Origin: Paracoccus sp. MBLB3053
Lineage (GTDB): Bacteria; Pseudomonadota; Alphaproteobacteria; Rhodobacterales; Rhodobacteraceae
DNA: 64,000 bases
Reading direction: 5' to 3'
NCBI RefSeq assembly: GCF_031822435.1
Contig: NZ_JAVQLW010000002.1
Location: 124,001 to 188,000 of the forward strand
This document shows, in pieces, positions 42,431 through 50,597 of this stretch. The notes beneath the pieces were generated by a model, which had not been told where the DNA came from, searched no databases, and saw only the letters and a list, made by a program, of their open reading frames with translations. The translations under genes and the position numbers were made by a program. The stretch's first letter is position 1. Every line of letters begins with the position of its first letter.

Positions 42431-43105
42431 ATGCCACAAGACGATCCCGCACTTGACGATCGTATTTCGCGGCCTGCCCCCCCGAGGTCGGGAACCGGTA
42501 CAATCCTGCGCTCGGGGCTGGTCGCGGCGGTCTTTTCCTTATTGGCTCTCGGCGTCCTGGCGATCTTGGCAGGCCAACCCTTCTGGATGCCGCTCAACGT
42601 CACGACGCAAGCGCTATGGGGTCCCGAGGTCGCGCTGATCCAGGACATTGACCTGAGCCATACGCTGCTCGGGCTGGCGATTCATGTCGCGTCTTGCCTC
42701 TTTTGGGCGCTGATCGCATGGCTTGCATACCAGTTGCTCGGCTCGGCCGCGCTGGCGGGATCAGGCACCGCCCTGCTGGCGTTGGTGATCGACTATGGCA
42801 TTCTGCCCGAAAGGATGAGCCCCGGCTGGCATCTGGCCTTGCCCTTTGGGGCGGTGGTCTGCGGCTTCGCGGCGATGGGGCTGGGCCTGTGGATCGGCGT
42901 TCGAGGCAATCGCGGAAATGTCGTCAGGCGGCAGAGCAGGGTCGAGCGCACGCCGCCGCCTGATCCCGCCTTGTCGACCGATCCGACACCAGCGATCGGA
43001 CCTGAAGCGCTGCGCCATCCCACCCCCAATGTGGTCGACCAGCGCCAGCAGCGGATTGATCCGGTGAATGCTGTCACCGAAGACCCCAACAAAAATGCCC
43101 GCTAG
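42431..43105 (+). CDS. hypothetical inner-membrane protein with four hydrophobic helices
   Basis: The start at 42431 (GGGGAG upstream) gives 224 residues. Helices are near 26-46, 80-100, 104-124 and 137-157 (for example LVAAVFSLLALGVLAILAG). The loop PFWMPLNVTTQALWGPE and the C-terminal 65 hydrophilic residues (RVERTPPPDPALSTDPTP) stand out. I do not recognise the family firmly. It is divergent from the DUF892 gene and driven by its own EcfG promoter. The C-terminal tail is probably cytoplasmic and disordered. Confidence 0.75.
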   Translation: MPQDDPALDDRISRPAPPRSGTGTILRSGLVAAVFSLLALGVLAILAGQPFWMPLNVTTQALWGPEVALIQDIDLSHTLLGLAIHVASCLFWALIAWLAYQLLGSAALAGSGTALLALVIDYGILPERMSPGWHLALPFGAVVCGFAAMGLGLWIGVRGNRGNVVRRQSRVERTPPPDPALSTDPTPAIGPEALRHPTPNVVDQRQQRIDPVNAVTEDPNKNAR

Positions 43106-43141
43106 ATCGGGGCCGGTTTGCCCCGAATGAAGGAGGAGGCG

Positions 43142-43765
43142 ATGGCCGACCTGACCGCATTTGCCGTGAATTGTTCTTTGCGCGGCTCGGATTCCAAAGA
43201 TCCCAGCTCGTCCGAGAGACTGATCCGCGACCTGTTCAAGGCGCTCAGCTCGCACGGCGTGATCGGCGATAGTCTGCGCGCCGCCGATCACCATATCGCG
43301 CCGGGCGTGCGTTCCGAAAAGCAGGACGATCGCGACGAATGGCCCGAGATCCGCCAGCGCATCCTGAATGCTGACATCTTCGTTCTCGCCACGCCCATCT
43401 GGCTCGGCCAGCCCTCAAGCATCGCCAAGCGGGTGATGGAACGGATGGACGCCTTTCTGTCAGAAACCGATGAACGCAACCGCATGCCGCCGATGGGCAA
43501 GGTCGCCGTGGTTCTGGTCGTCGGCAACGAAGACGGCGCGCATCATTGCCATGCGGCCTGTTTTCAGGCGCTGAACGACGTCGGCTTCACCATTCCGGCG
43601 GGCGCGGGCGGCTATTGGGTGGGCGAGGCAATGGGTGCCAAGAACTATGTCGATCTGCCCGAAATTCCCGACAAGGTCCGCCAGACGCTGAAGATGCTGG
43701 CATCCAATGCGAGTCATCTGGCCCGGCTCATGGCCGCCCAGAACTATCCCGGCACTCAGGGCTAA
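43142..43765 (+). CDS. NAD(P)H-dependent FMN reductase-like flavodoxin-fold protein
   Basis: The start MADLTAFAVNCSLRGSDSKD at 43142 has a strong GGAGGAGG site. The protein has 207 residues. The flavodoxin-fold phosphate loop is NCSLRGSDSKDPSSSERL, the FMN-contact segment is ADIFVLATPIWLGQPSSIAKRVMERMDAFL, and VAVVLVVGNEDGAHHCHA with YWVGEAMG completes the fold. It resembles WrbA/ArsH-type NADPH:FMN or quinone reductases. It lies between the stress island and the molybdenum aldehyde oxidoreductase; no EcfG promoter was seen directly before it. Confidence 0.85.
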   Translation: MADLTAFAVNCSLRGSDSKDPSSSERLIRDLFKALSSHGVIGDSLRAADHHIAPGVRSEKQDDRDEWPEIRQRILNADIFVLATPIWLGQPSSIAKRVMERMDAFLSETDERNRMPPMGKVAVVLVVGNEDGAHHCHAACFQALNDVGFTIPAGAGGYWVGEAMGAKNYVDLPEIPDKVRQTLKMLASNASHLARLMAAQNYPGTQG

Positions 43766-43999
43766 GTGGCCGTCAAGCGCAGGAGCATTCAAAATAACAC
43801 CTGCCGCGCTCGCGGTTTGAATCCGCAGGCGGATACCGGCCAGCTTGCGATCCGGGGCTGCCCGCGGCACGGCTTGGCTTGGCGGTGAGACACGGCAACC
43901 TCACTGCCCCGCGCGCGTTCACTTGGCCGGGCCATGGAACAACCCGGCCGCCTGGCCGTTCCACCCTGTGTTCCAGCCCAGCGGCCCCGAGGAGATGTC

Positions 44000-44539
44000 A
44001 TGTCCCAAAACCCGCCAGCCAGTGTTCCGGCCAGCTTTACCGTCAACGGCCAGCCCTGCCGCCATATCGGTGATCCACGGCGCAGCCTTCTCGACTTTCT
44101 TCGCCACGATCTGGGGCTTTTCGGCACCAAGAAGGGCTGCGATCACGGCCAATGCGGGGCCTGCACGGTCATCGTCGACGGCCGCCGGATCAATTCCTGC
44201 CTGACCCTCGCCGTGATGCAGGATGGTTGCCAGATCACCACGGTCGAAGGGCTGGGTTCGCCCGATGCGCTATCCGCGGTGCAGGGCGCGTTTCTGGCGC
44301 ATGACGGGTTCCAGTGCGGCTATTGCACGCCGGGGCAGATCTGTTCAGCCACCGCGATGATCGAGGAACTCGCAAAGGGCTGGCCCAGCCATGTCAGTGC
44401 GGACCTGACCGACGCATCGGGTGCGGACATGTCCTCGGATGAGGAATTGCGCGAAAGGATGAGCGGCAATCTGTGCCGCTGCGGTGCCTATCCCAATATG
44501 ATCGCGGCCATCCGCGAGGCGATGCAGGTGGCACGATGA
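44000..44539 (+). CDS. aldehyde/xanthine oxidoreductase small [2Fe-2S] subunit (PaoA-like)
   Basis: The start at 44000 (GAGGAGATG upstream) gives 179 residues. The plant-type cluster is C-GCDHGQCGACTV...C (KKGCDHGQCGACT and RINSC), and the second, alpha-helical cluster is GFQCGYCTPGQI with GNLCRCGAYPN. Electrons from the molybdenum site pass through both clusters to FAD. Unlike E. coli PaoA there is no Tat signal peptide, so this enzyme is probably cytoplasmic. Its TGA overlaps the ATG of the next gene. No XdhC/PaoD maturation factor is nearby. Confidence 0.92.
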   Translation: MSQNPPASVPASFTVNGQPCRHIGDPRRSLLDFLRHDLGLFGTKKGCDHGQCGACTVIVDGRRINSCLTLAVMQDGCQITTVEGLGSPDALSAVQGAFLAHDGFQCGYCTPGQICSATAMIEELAKGWPSHVSADLTDASGADMSSDEELRERMSGNLCRCGAYPNMIAAIREAMQVAR

Positions 44540-45522
44540 AAGCCTTTGACTATGCGCGCGCGACCCAGCTTTCGCAGGCGCTGGACCGGAAAGCCAAACC
44601 TGTCGCGGGGGGCACCAACCTGCTTGACCTGATGAAGCTCGAGGTCGAGACGCCCGAGCGGCTGGTCGATATCAACCGTATCGGGCTTGACGGGATTTCG
44701 GCCGATGAAACGGGGCTGCGCATCGGCGCTCTGGTGCGCAATGCCGATTGCGCCGCGGATATGCGGGTGCGGCGAGACTATCCCCTGTTGGCCCGCGCGA
44801 TCCTGGCCGGAGCCAGCCCGCAGTTGCGTAACCGCGCGACGACCGGCGGAAATCTGTGTCAGAGGACGCGCTGCGCCTATTTCATGCGGCTTGGTACGCG
44901 CTGCAACAAGCGCGAACCGGGCAGCGGCTGCGACGCCTTGGGCGGCATCAACCGTGAACACGCGATATTTGGTGCCTCGGATGCCTGTATCGCGACCTAT
45001 CCCGGCGACATGGCGGTGGCGCTTTCGGCGCTGGACGCGCAGGTCGGGATAGAGGGGCGCGACGGTGCCCGGCAAGTGCCCGTTCGCGATTTTCACCGCT
45101 TGCCCGGCGAAGATCCGCAGCAGGACAATGTCCTGAGACCCGGCGAGATCATCACCGGCGTCACCTTGCCCGAGCCGGTCGGCGGCACCCAGCTTTATCG
45201 CAAGGTCCGCGATCGCGCCTCATACGCCTTCGCGCTGGTGTCGATCGCTGCAGTCATCGATCTGGACGAGGGGCGGATCAGCCGCGCCGATCTGGCCTTT
45301 GGGAGCGTCGCGCACAAGCCCTGGCACGACCCCGAGGTCGGTCAGGTGTTGCTGGGACAGAGGCCCTCTGACCGGGTCTTTGCCGAGGCGGCGGAGGTGC
45401 TGACCCGCCACGCCCGGGGGCAGGGCCAAAACGATTTCAAGATCCCGCTGCTGCGTCGCAGCCTGATCGCCGTGCTGCGCGAAGCGACCGGAACCGGAGG
45501 CCATAATGTTCAGAACCTATGA
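44536..45522 (+). CDS. aldehyde/xanthine oxidoreductase FAD subunit (PaoB-like, with extra Fe-S motif)
   Basis: The start at 44536 overlaps the previous stop (ATGA). The protein has 328 residues. FAD-binding motifs are KPVAGGTNLLDLMKLEVE and ASPQLRNRATTGGNLCQRTRC. Four Cys in CQRTRCAYF...GTRCNKREPGSGC match the additional [4Fe-4S] site of PaoB and 4-hydroxybenzoyl-CoA reductase-like subunits. The C-terminal domain (RKVRDRASYAFALVSIAA) is standard. It passes electrons to an unknown acceptor. It overlaps the large-subunit start by 17 bases. Confidence 0.92.
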   Translation: MKAFDYARATQLSQALDRKAKPVAGGTNLLDLMKLEVETPERLVDINRIGLDGISADETGLRIGALVRNADCAADMRVRRDYPLLARAILAGASPQLRNRATTGGNLCQRTRCAYFMRLGTRCNKREPGSGCDALGGINREHAIFGASDACIATYPGDMAVALSALDAQVGIEGRDGARQVPVRDFHRLPGEDPQQDNVLRPGEIITGVTLPEPVGGTQLYRKVRDRASYAFALVSIAAVIDLDEGRISRADLAFGSVAHKPWHDPEVGQVLLGQRPSDRVFAEAAEVLTRHARGQGQNDFKIPLLRRSLIAVLREATGTGGHNVQNL

Positions 45523-47701
45523 CGTTCCAGATCAGCGCAACCTGCTGGACCAGACTCGGCAAGGTCTGATCGGCGAACCGCTGGACCGCCCGGAAGGCGC
45601 GCTGAAGGTCTGCGGCGTAGCGCCCTATGCCGCCGAGCGCCGACCCGATGACTGCGCAGAGGGGGTCCTTGTCACTGCGACGATTGCGCAAGGCAAGGTC
45701 GCCGTGCTGCACCGGGACGAGGTTCTGGCCATGCCGGGAGTTCTGGGCGTCTTCGCCGACAAGCGCATGCTGCGCCGCCCGGCCCAGGGCACTGCGGGGC
45801 AAGCCCCCGTGCAGGATATCCGCGAAGTCGACTATTATGGCCAGCCGATCGCCCTTGTCGTGGCCGAAACGTTCGAACAGGCCACCCATGCCGCCAAGGC
45901 ACTGCGGGTCGAATACCAACCGGCTGGCGAAGTGCCCTTCGATCCCGAGGCCGCCGAGGCCACACCCGCCAAAAAGCCCGTCGTTCTGGGTGATCTGGAC
46001 GAGGCGATGGCCGCAGCGGCGCATAGCGTCGACCTGACCTACACGACAGAGGGTCATGCCAGCGCCGCGATGGAGCCCCATGCCTCTGTCGCGGAATGGC
46101 AGGATGACCGGCTGACGCTGTGGGGCAGCTTCCAGATGATTTCCCATAACGTCAAGGAACTGGCGGATTCGCTGCGGATAGCGCCAGGGCATGTGCGCAT
46201 CCGATCGGATTATGTAGGCGGCGGCTTTGGCTCGAAATTGGGGATTTCGCATGATGCGGTGGCGGCAGCCATCGCGGCCCGCGAGCTGGGGCGGCCCGTG
46301 CGCGTCGTCCTGAGCCGCCAGCAGGTCTTTGATACGATCATGCGCCGCTCGGAAACCCGCCAGCGGCTGCGACTGGCCGCCGATGCTCGGGGCAATCTGA
46401 CCGGAATCGGGCATGAGGCCTGGGTATCAAATCTTCCGGGTGAACAGTTCGCCGAGCCGGTGACGCAGGCGACCGAGTTCCTTTATCGCGGCGAGAGCCG
46501 CAAGCTGGCGGTGAATATCTCCCGGATCAGCCGCCTGACCGCCGGTTCGGTCCGCGCGCCGGGCGAGGCGGTCGGAATGCAGGTGCTCGAGGCCGCGATG
46601 GACGAGCTGGCCGAAAAGGCCGGGCTTGACCCTGTCGAGCTGCGCAAGCGCAACCTGCCCGAAGCGCTGCCGGGCAAGGACCGGCCCTATTCCTCTCGCC
46701 TGCTGGCCGAGGCGCTGGATCAGGGCGCGCGCGCGTTTGGCTGGCAAGAACGCGCGCCACGTCCCCGCATGAGGCGCGAGGGAGAATGGTGGCTGGGTAT
46801 GGGTGTTGCGTCGGCGGCACGGGTGAACATGCTGATGCCCGCCGCGGCGCGGGTGCGGCTGGAAGCCGACGGCAGCCTGCGTGTGCAGTCCGACCAGACC
46901 GATATCGGAACGGGCAGCTATGCCATCCTTGGGCAGATCGCCGGCGAGATGCTGGGCGTTCCGATCGAACGCGTCACGGTCGAACTTGGCGACAGCAGCC
47001 TGCCTTCGGGTGCGGGTTCCGGCGGCAGCTTCGGCGCCAGTTCGACCGGCTCGGCAGTGTTCCGCGCCTGCGAGGCAATCCGCGACAAGTTGGCGCACCG
47101 GCTGCGCGTTGCGACCGAGTCGCTGGATCTGCGCGATGGCATCGCATCGGGCAGTGGCCGCGAGGTCCCGGTTACCGAATTGCTGGCGGGAGAGCCACTG
47201 GACGAGATTGGCCGGATCAAGCCGGGCAAGAGCCAGAGGGATTATGCGCAGGCCAGCTATGGCGCGTTTTTCTGCGAGGTCGCCGTCAACGCCTACACCG
47301 CCGAGACGCGGCTACGGCGCATGCTGGGGGCCTTTGGCTTTGGCCGCGTGCTGAACGCCAAGACGGCGCGTTCGCAATGTCTGGGCGGGATGGTCTGGGG
47401 CATCGGTTCGGCCCTGACCGAAGAACTGGCCTTTGATCCGCGCGACGGGCAACTGACCGGGCACGATCTGGCCCGCTACCATGTGCCCTGCCATGCCGAT
47501 ATCCCCGCGCTCGAGGTTATCTTGCTTGAGGAACGCGACGCCGCAGCCAGTCCCATCCAGGCCAAGGGCGTGGGCGAACTTGCGATCTGCGGCGCTGCGG
47601 GCGCGATCGCGAATGCGATCTATAATGCCTGCGGGGTGCGGATGCGGGAATTCCCGATGACTCCCGACCGGCTGCTGCGGCACCTGCCCGATCCCGACTG
47701 A
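45506..47701 (+). CDS. aldehyde/xanthine oxidoreductase molybdopterin-binding large subunit (PaoC-like)
   Basis: The protein has 731 residues. Domain landmarks: GEPLDRPEGALKVCGVAPYA at the N-terminus, GHASAAMEPHASVAEWQDDR, the Moco loop GGGFGSKLG, SVRAPGEAVGMQVLEAAMDE, QTDIGTGSYAILGQIAGEML, GSGGSFGASSTGSAVF, and the catalytic Glu in AKGVGELAICG. It should oxidise aldehydes (or N-heterocycles) using water as oxygen donor. The gene order small-FAD-large and the FAD-subunit cysteines favour a PaoABC-type aldehyde oxidoreductase. The native substrate cannot be told. Confidence 0.93.
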   Translation: MFRTYDVPDQRNLLDQTRQGLIGEPLDRPEGALKVCGVAPYAAERRPDDCAEGVLVTATIAQGKVAVLHRDEVLAMPGVLGVFADKRMLRRPAQGTAGQAPVQDIREVDYYGQPIALVVAETFEQATHAAKALRVEYQPAGEVPFDPEAAEATPAKKPVVLGDLDEAMAAAAHSVDLTYTTEGHASAAMEPHASVAEWQDDRLTLWGSFQMISHNVKELADSLRIAPGHVRIRSDYVGGGFGSKLGISHDAVAAAIAARELGRPVRVVLSRQQVFDTIMRRSETRQRLRLAADARGNLTGIGHEAWVSNLPGEQFAEPVTQATEFLYRGESRKLAVNISRISRLTAGSVRAPGEAVGMQVLEAAMDELAEKAGLDPVELRKRNLPEALPGKDRPYSSRLLAEALDQGARAFGWQERAPRPRMRREGEWWLGMGVASAARVNMLMPAAARVRLEADGSLRVQSDQTDIGTGSYAILGQIAGEMLGVPIERVTVELGDSSLPSGAGSGGSFGASSTGSAVFRACEAIRDKLAHRLRVATESLDLRDGIASGSGREVPVTELLAGEPLDEIGRIKPGKSQRDYAQASYGAFFCEVAVNAYTAETRLRRMLGAFGFGRVLNAKTARSQCLGGMVWGIGSALTEELAFDPRDGQLTGHDLARYHVPCHADIPALEVILLEERDAAASPIQAKGVGELAICGAAGAIANAIYNACGVRMREFPMTPDRLLRHLPDPD

Positions 47702-48043
47702 GGTCCAGGCAGTAACCTGAGGGGGTCGCAGGAACGTCCTGTTGCCGATCCCATGTCCGGAACGCGCAGGCTCGACCGCTATCGCTACTGCGACCACGTC
47801 CGCCGCTATGGTGTCGACGGGGCCGGCGCCGCTTTTCGCGACAGATCGAGACGCTGGGCCGTCCGGGCGGGGTAGGGTTCCTTATGATCGTGGCGGCAAC
47901 GACTGGCGCGGGCAGGACCCATGTGAAAGCAGGATGGCGAAAGCGCCCGAAGCATCCGTAGAAGATTTGGATCGATGGTCGTGTTGGCCGCGCGACTCGC
48001 ATGTCCGTTGTCTGCAAGATGTGGAACGACCGTACGTCCGGGT
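47702..48043. other. geneless stretch between PaoC-like gene and MFS gene
   Basis: This is a convergent intergenic region. I see no credible gene, no XdhC-like remnant and no clear terminator. Confidence 0.4.
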
Positions 48044-49645
48044 TCAGTCCTTCAGGAAATGGCGGACCTGCGGGCCTTCGGGGCTGCGGTCAAAGGCGCG
48101 GAGCTCGGCCTGCAGATCGGCATCGCTGCGTGAAAGCCGCTCGTGCTGGGCGAGATGTTCGGCCCAGCTGGGAAGCATGAAGGTCTCGACCCAGATGCCC
48201 GGCTCCTCGACGCTTTCGTGCAGGTGCCACTGGCTCGCGCCATCGCGCAGGCGCTGGGGCGCGAACGCATGCAGGGTGGAGAGAAAGGCCTCACGGTCTT
48301 CGGGGGCGACCCGATAGGTGACGGTGACCATGGCGGCGCGGTCGGCCCGGGCGGGATCGGCAAGGGCGGGTGCCTCGGGCCAAGCGCTGGCGGGCGTGTG
48401 ATCCAGTCTTTCGCCGGTGCCGATGCGAACGCGGCGGGTGAGCCAGAGGCCGACGAGCAGGCCCCCAGCCGCCATGAGAAGGGCGGCGTCGATCCCCAGG
48501 CGTGCCGCCAGTTGGCCCCAAAGCACCGCACCCAGCGCCATCGAACCGAAGAAGACCATCAGGAAGACCGCCAGCCCTCGCGCGCGCACCCAATCGGGCA
48601 AGGCCGTCTGGGCGGAAAGGTTGAAGGCGGTCAGCACCGCGATCCAGGCGAGCCCGCCAAGAAAGGCGGCAGGCAGCAGGGCCAGCGGACTGTCCGAGGC
48701 GGCCAAGACCAGAAGCGCCAATACGGTGCCAAGGGCGCCGGTTCGGGCGGTGCGGTCAGTGCCGAGACGGCGCTGCAAACGCGGCAGGGCAAGCGCGCCG
48801 CAGACAGCGCCGGTACCGATCAGCGCCATCAGCCCGCCATAAAGGGTAGAGCCGCCGCCTTCCTCTCGGGCAATCAGCGGCAAGAGCGACCAATAGGCAG
48901 AGGCGCAAAGAAAGAAGCTGGCCGCGCGCAGCAGCACCGCCCGCATGGCGTCATTGTGGCGCACATGGCGCAGGCCGGTGCGCATGTCGGCAAGAAGTGA
49001 TCCGGTAATCCGGGGTCGCGCGGTCTCGGGCGGGGTCCAGGCAAGCAGCGCGGCGATAATCACGAGATGGCTGATGGCGTTGAGCGCAAAGGGCGCGGCG
49101 AGGCCGACACCGGCGATCAGCACCCCGGCCAGCGCCGGGCCGATGGCACGGCTGATATTGATGCCCATGGAATTGAGCGCGATAGCCGGCTTCAGATCCG
49201 CGCGCGGGACCAGCATCGGCACGATGGCCTGCCAGGCCGGGGCCATGAAGGCGGCCCCGGTGCCCAGAATGAGGGTGATCCCGAGCAGCAGCTGCGGGGT
49301 CATCTGTCCGGCCCAGACCAGGGTGGCCAGCAGGGTGACCACCAGGGCCAGCGCGCAGTTGATGCCAACGAGCAGCCTGCGCTTGTCGAGCCGGTCCGCA
49401 AGCGCCCCCGCAAGCAGCGCGAAAAGGAACACTGGCAAGGTGGTCGCGGCCTGAACCAGGCTGACGATCCCGGGGCTCGGATCGAGGGTGGTCATCAACC
49501 AGCCAGCGCCGACGTCATGCATCCAGGTCCCGATATTGGAGATCAGCGTGGCAGTCCACAGAAGGGCGAAGGCACGGTGGCCGAAAGGGGTGAAAGCGCC
49601 GGGGCTTGCGGAAGCTGCGGGATTACCACTGGATGACATCGGCAA
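48044..49645 (-). CDS. MFS transporter of the EntS-like MFS_3 family with extra C-terminal domain
   Basis: The protein has 533 residues with about 12 hydrophobic helices in the first 410. The start region FTPFGHRAFALLWTATLISNIGTWMHDVGAGWLM and the ADRLDKRRLLVGIN loop are typical of the MFS_3/EntS exporter group. The last about 110 residues (AAMVTVTYRVAPEDREAFLSTLHAF, then HLHESVEEPGIWVETFMLPSW) form a soluble dimeric ferredoxin-like domain that occurs fused to this family. The cargo is unknown. It overlaps the GNAT gene stop by 23 bases and is the last gene of that group. A link to the siderophore locus 40 kb away is possible but unsupported. Confidence 0.9.
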   Translation of the reverse strand: MPMSSSGNPAASASPGAFTPFGHRAFALLWTATLISNIGTWMHDVGAGWLMTTLDPSPGIVSLVQAATTLPVFLFALLAGALADRLDKRRLLVGINCALALVVTLLATLVWAGQMTPQLLLGITLILGTGAAFMAPAWQAIVPMLVPRADLKPAIALNSMGINISRAIGPALAGVLIAGVGLAAPFALNAISHLVIIAALLAWTPPETARPRITGSLLADMRTGLRHVRHNDAMRAVLLRAASFFLCASAYWSLLPLIAREEGGGSTLYGGLMALIGTGAVCGALALPRLQRRLGTDRTARTGALGTVLALLVLAASDSPLALLPAAFLGGLAWIAVLTAFNLSAQTALPDWVRARGLAVFLMVFFGSMALGAVLWGQLAARLGIDAALLMAAGGLLVGLWLTRRVRIGTGERLDHTPASAWPEAPALADPARADRAAMVTVTYRVAPEDREAFLSTLHAFAPQRLRDGASQWHLHESVEEPGIWVETFMLPSWAEHLAQHERLSRSDADLQAELRAFDRSPEGPQVRHFLKD

Positions 49646-49937
49646 GCGCCTCCCGTTGCTTCATCGCAAAGGCGCGCACGAACGGACAGAGCGGCACGAT
49701 GCGCTGCCCCTTGGCGCGGGCATCGGCAATCAGCCGTTCTGCAAGTGCGCTCCCCATCCCAGTGCCGCGCATGCTGTCCGGCACGGCGGTGTGGTCGGCG
49801 ATGATCAAGCTCTCCGAAACCTTGGAGAAGGTGAGATCGGCCTCGCCAGCGACGCCGAGGAGTCGGGCGACGTATCGACCTTTGGTCTCGCTGTCCTGAT
49901 AGGTGATCTCTGGGGGCGTCGGTGCAATCTTGGTCAT
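49623..49937 (-). CDS. small GNAT-fold N-acetyltransferase (YjdJ-like)
   Basis: The protein has 104 residues. The acyl-CoA binding core is present as ADHTAVPDSMRGTGMGSALAERLIADARAKGQRIVPLCPFV with the RGxGxG loop. This is the short N-acetyltransferase family (COG2388) that ends in FxxxxP and a terminal W. The substrate is unknown. It is tightly packed between the 93-aa hypothetical gene (4-base overlap) and the MFS gene. Confidence 0.87.
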   Translation of the reverse strand: MTKIAPTPPEITYQDSETKGRYVARLLGVAGEADLTFSKVSESLIIADHTAVPDSMRGTGMGSALAERLIADARAKGQRIVPLCPFVRAFAMKQREALADVIQW

Positions 49938-50215
49938 GGTCTCGATCTTTCATGCGTGCTGGGCAGCAGGCGGGCGAGGATCGGCCCGCGCATGAGCCCG
50001 ATATCGGCGGCGAAGATATGCGGCGTGTCGCTGGCGATCGCGCGTCGGGGAAGAAGGCCGGGGATCAGGCAGAGGGAACCGTAACCCTGGATCAGGGTGA
50101 CGACAAAGGCGGTGAGCCTGGGCAATGTCAGGCCGAGATAGGCAACTGGGCTGGCCCGGAAGGGGCAGGTCATCGCTACCAGGGCACCGGGGCTCGGCAG
50201 AGGCGGGGCAGTCAT
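49934..50215 (-). CDS. hypothetical 93-residue protein
   Basis: The start MTAPPLPSPGALVAMTCPFR at 50215 is chosen for the GGAGACCGG site before it. A central hydrophobic stretch (LTAFVVTLIQGYGSLCLIPGLL) may span the membrane. The 4-base overlap with the GNAT gene supports a real gene. No family recognised. Confidence 0.5.
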   Translation of the reverse strand: MTAPPLPSPGALVAMTCPFRASPVAYLGLTLPRLTAFVVTLIQGYGSLCLIPGLLPRRAIASDTPHIFAADIGLMRGPILARLLPSTHERSRP

Positions 50216-50597
50216 GTTCCGGTCTCCGATCGCAGGGGTGGCTCGGTGTTCGAGTGAGCTAATTCGACGGGGCAAATGCAGGCTCAGAACGCGGCCCACA
50301 GGATTGCCGTGCTAGGCAGAGGCAGCGGACCCTGTGGGGCCGTCTTCTGGGCCCGCCCGCCAGCGCCTTGGCGACCTGCCAGCGCGCGGGGGGCGGAAGG
50401 GTTGGCCCGATGGTCGGGGCTCTCCGGCTGGCCGTCCCGCGCCAGGTCATTGGCGCAGACGACCTCTTCGGGCCGGAGGGCGAGCTGCCCCGCCGGAAAG
50501 ATGAAGGTCGCGTGGGCGAGGACAGCGGTTCCGGCGAACGCAAGGCATGCAGGTCTCCGTGGTGGAAGACGGGGCGAAAGGCCCTACCGAGAGCGGC
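50216..50597. other. stretch with a coding-like frame but no start
   Basis: On the minus strand one frame (roughly 50559 to 50285) has strongly GC-biased third positions and reads ACLAFAGTAVLAHATFIFPA..., but no start codon exists between the upstream stop and this segment. It may be a gene remnant or the tail of something frameshifted. I do not call a gene. Confidence 0.35.

Noticed and set aside
50285..50559. Coding-like minus-strand frame with high GC3
   Set aside because: No start codon between the preceding stop and the segment; could be a remnant but unprovable from sequence alone.
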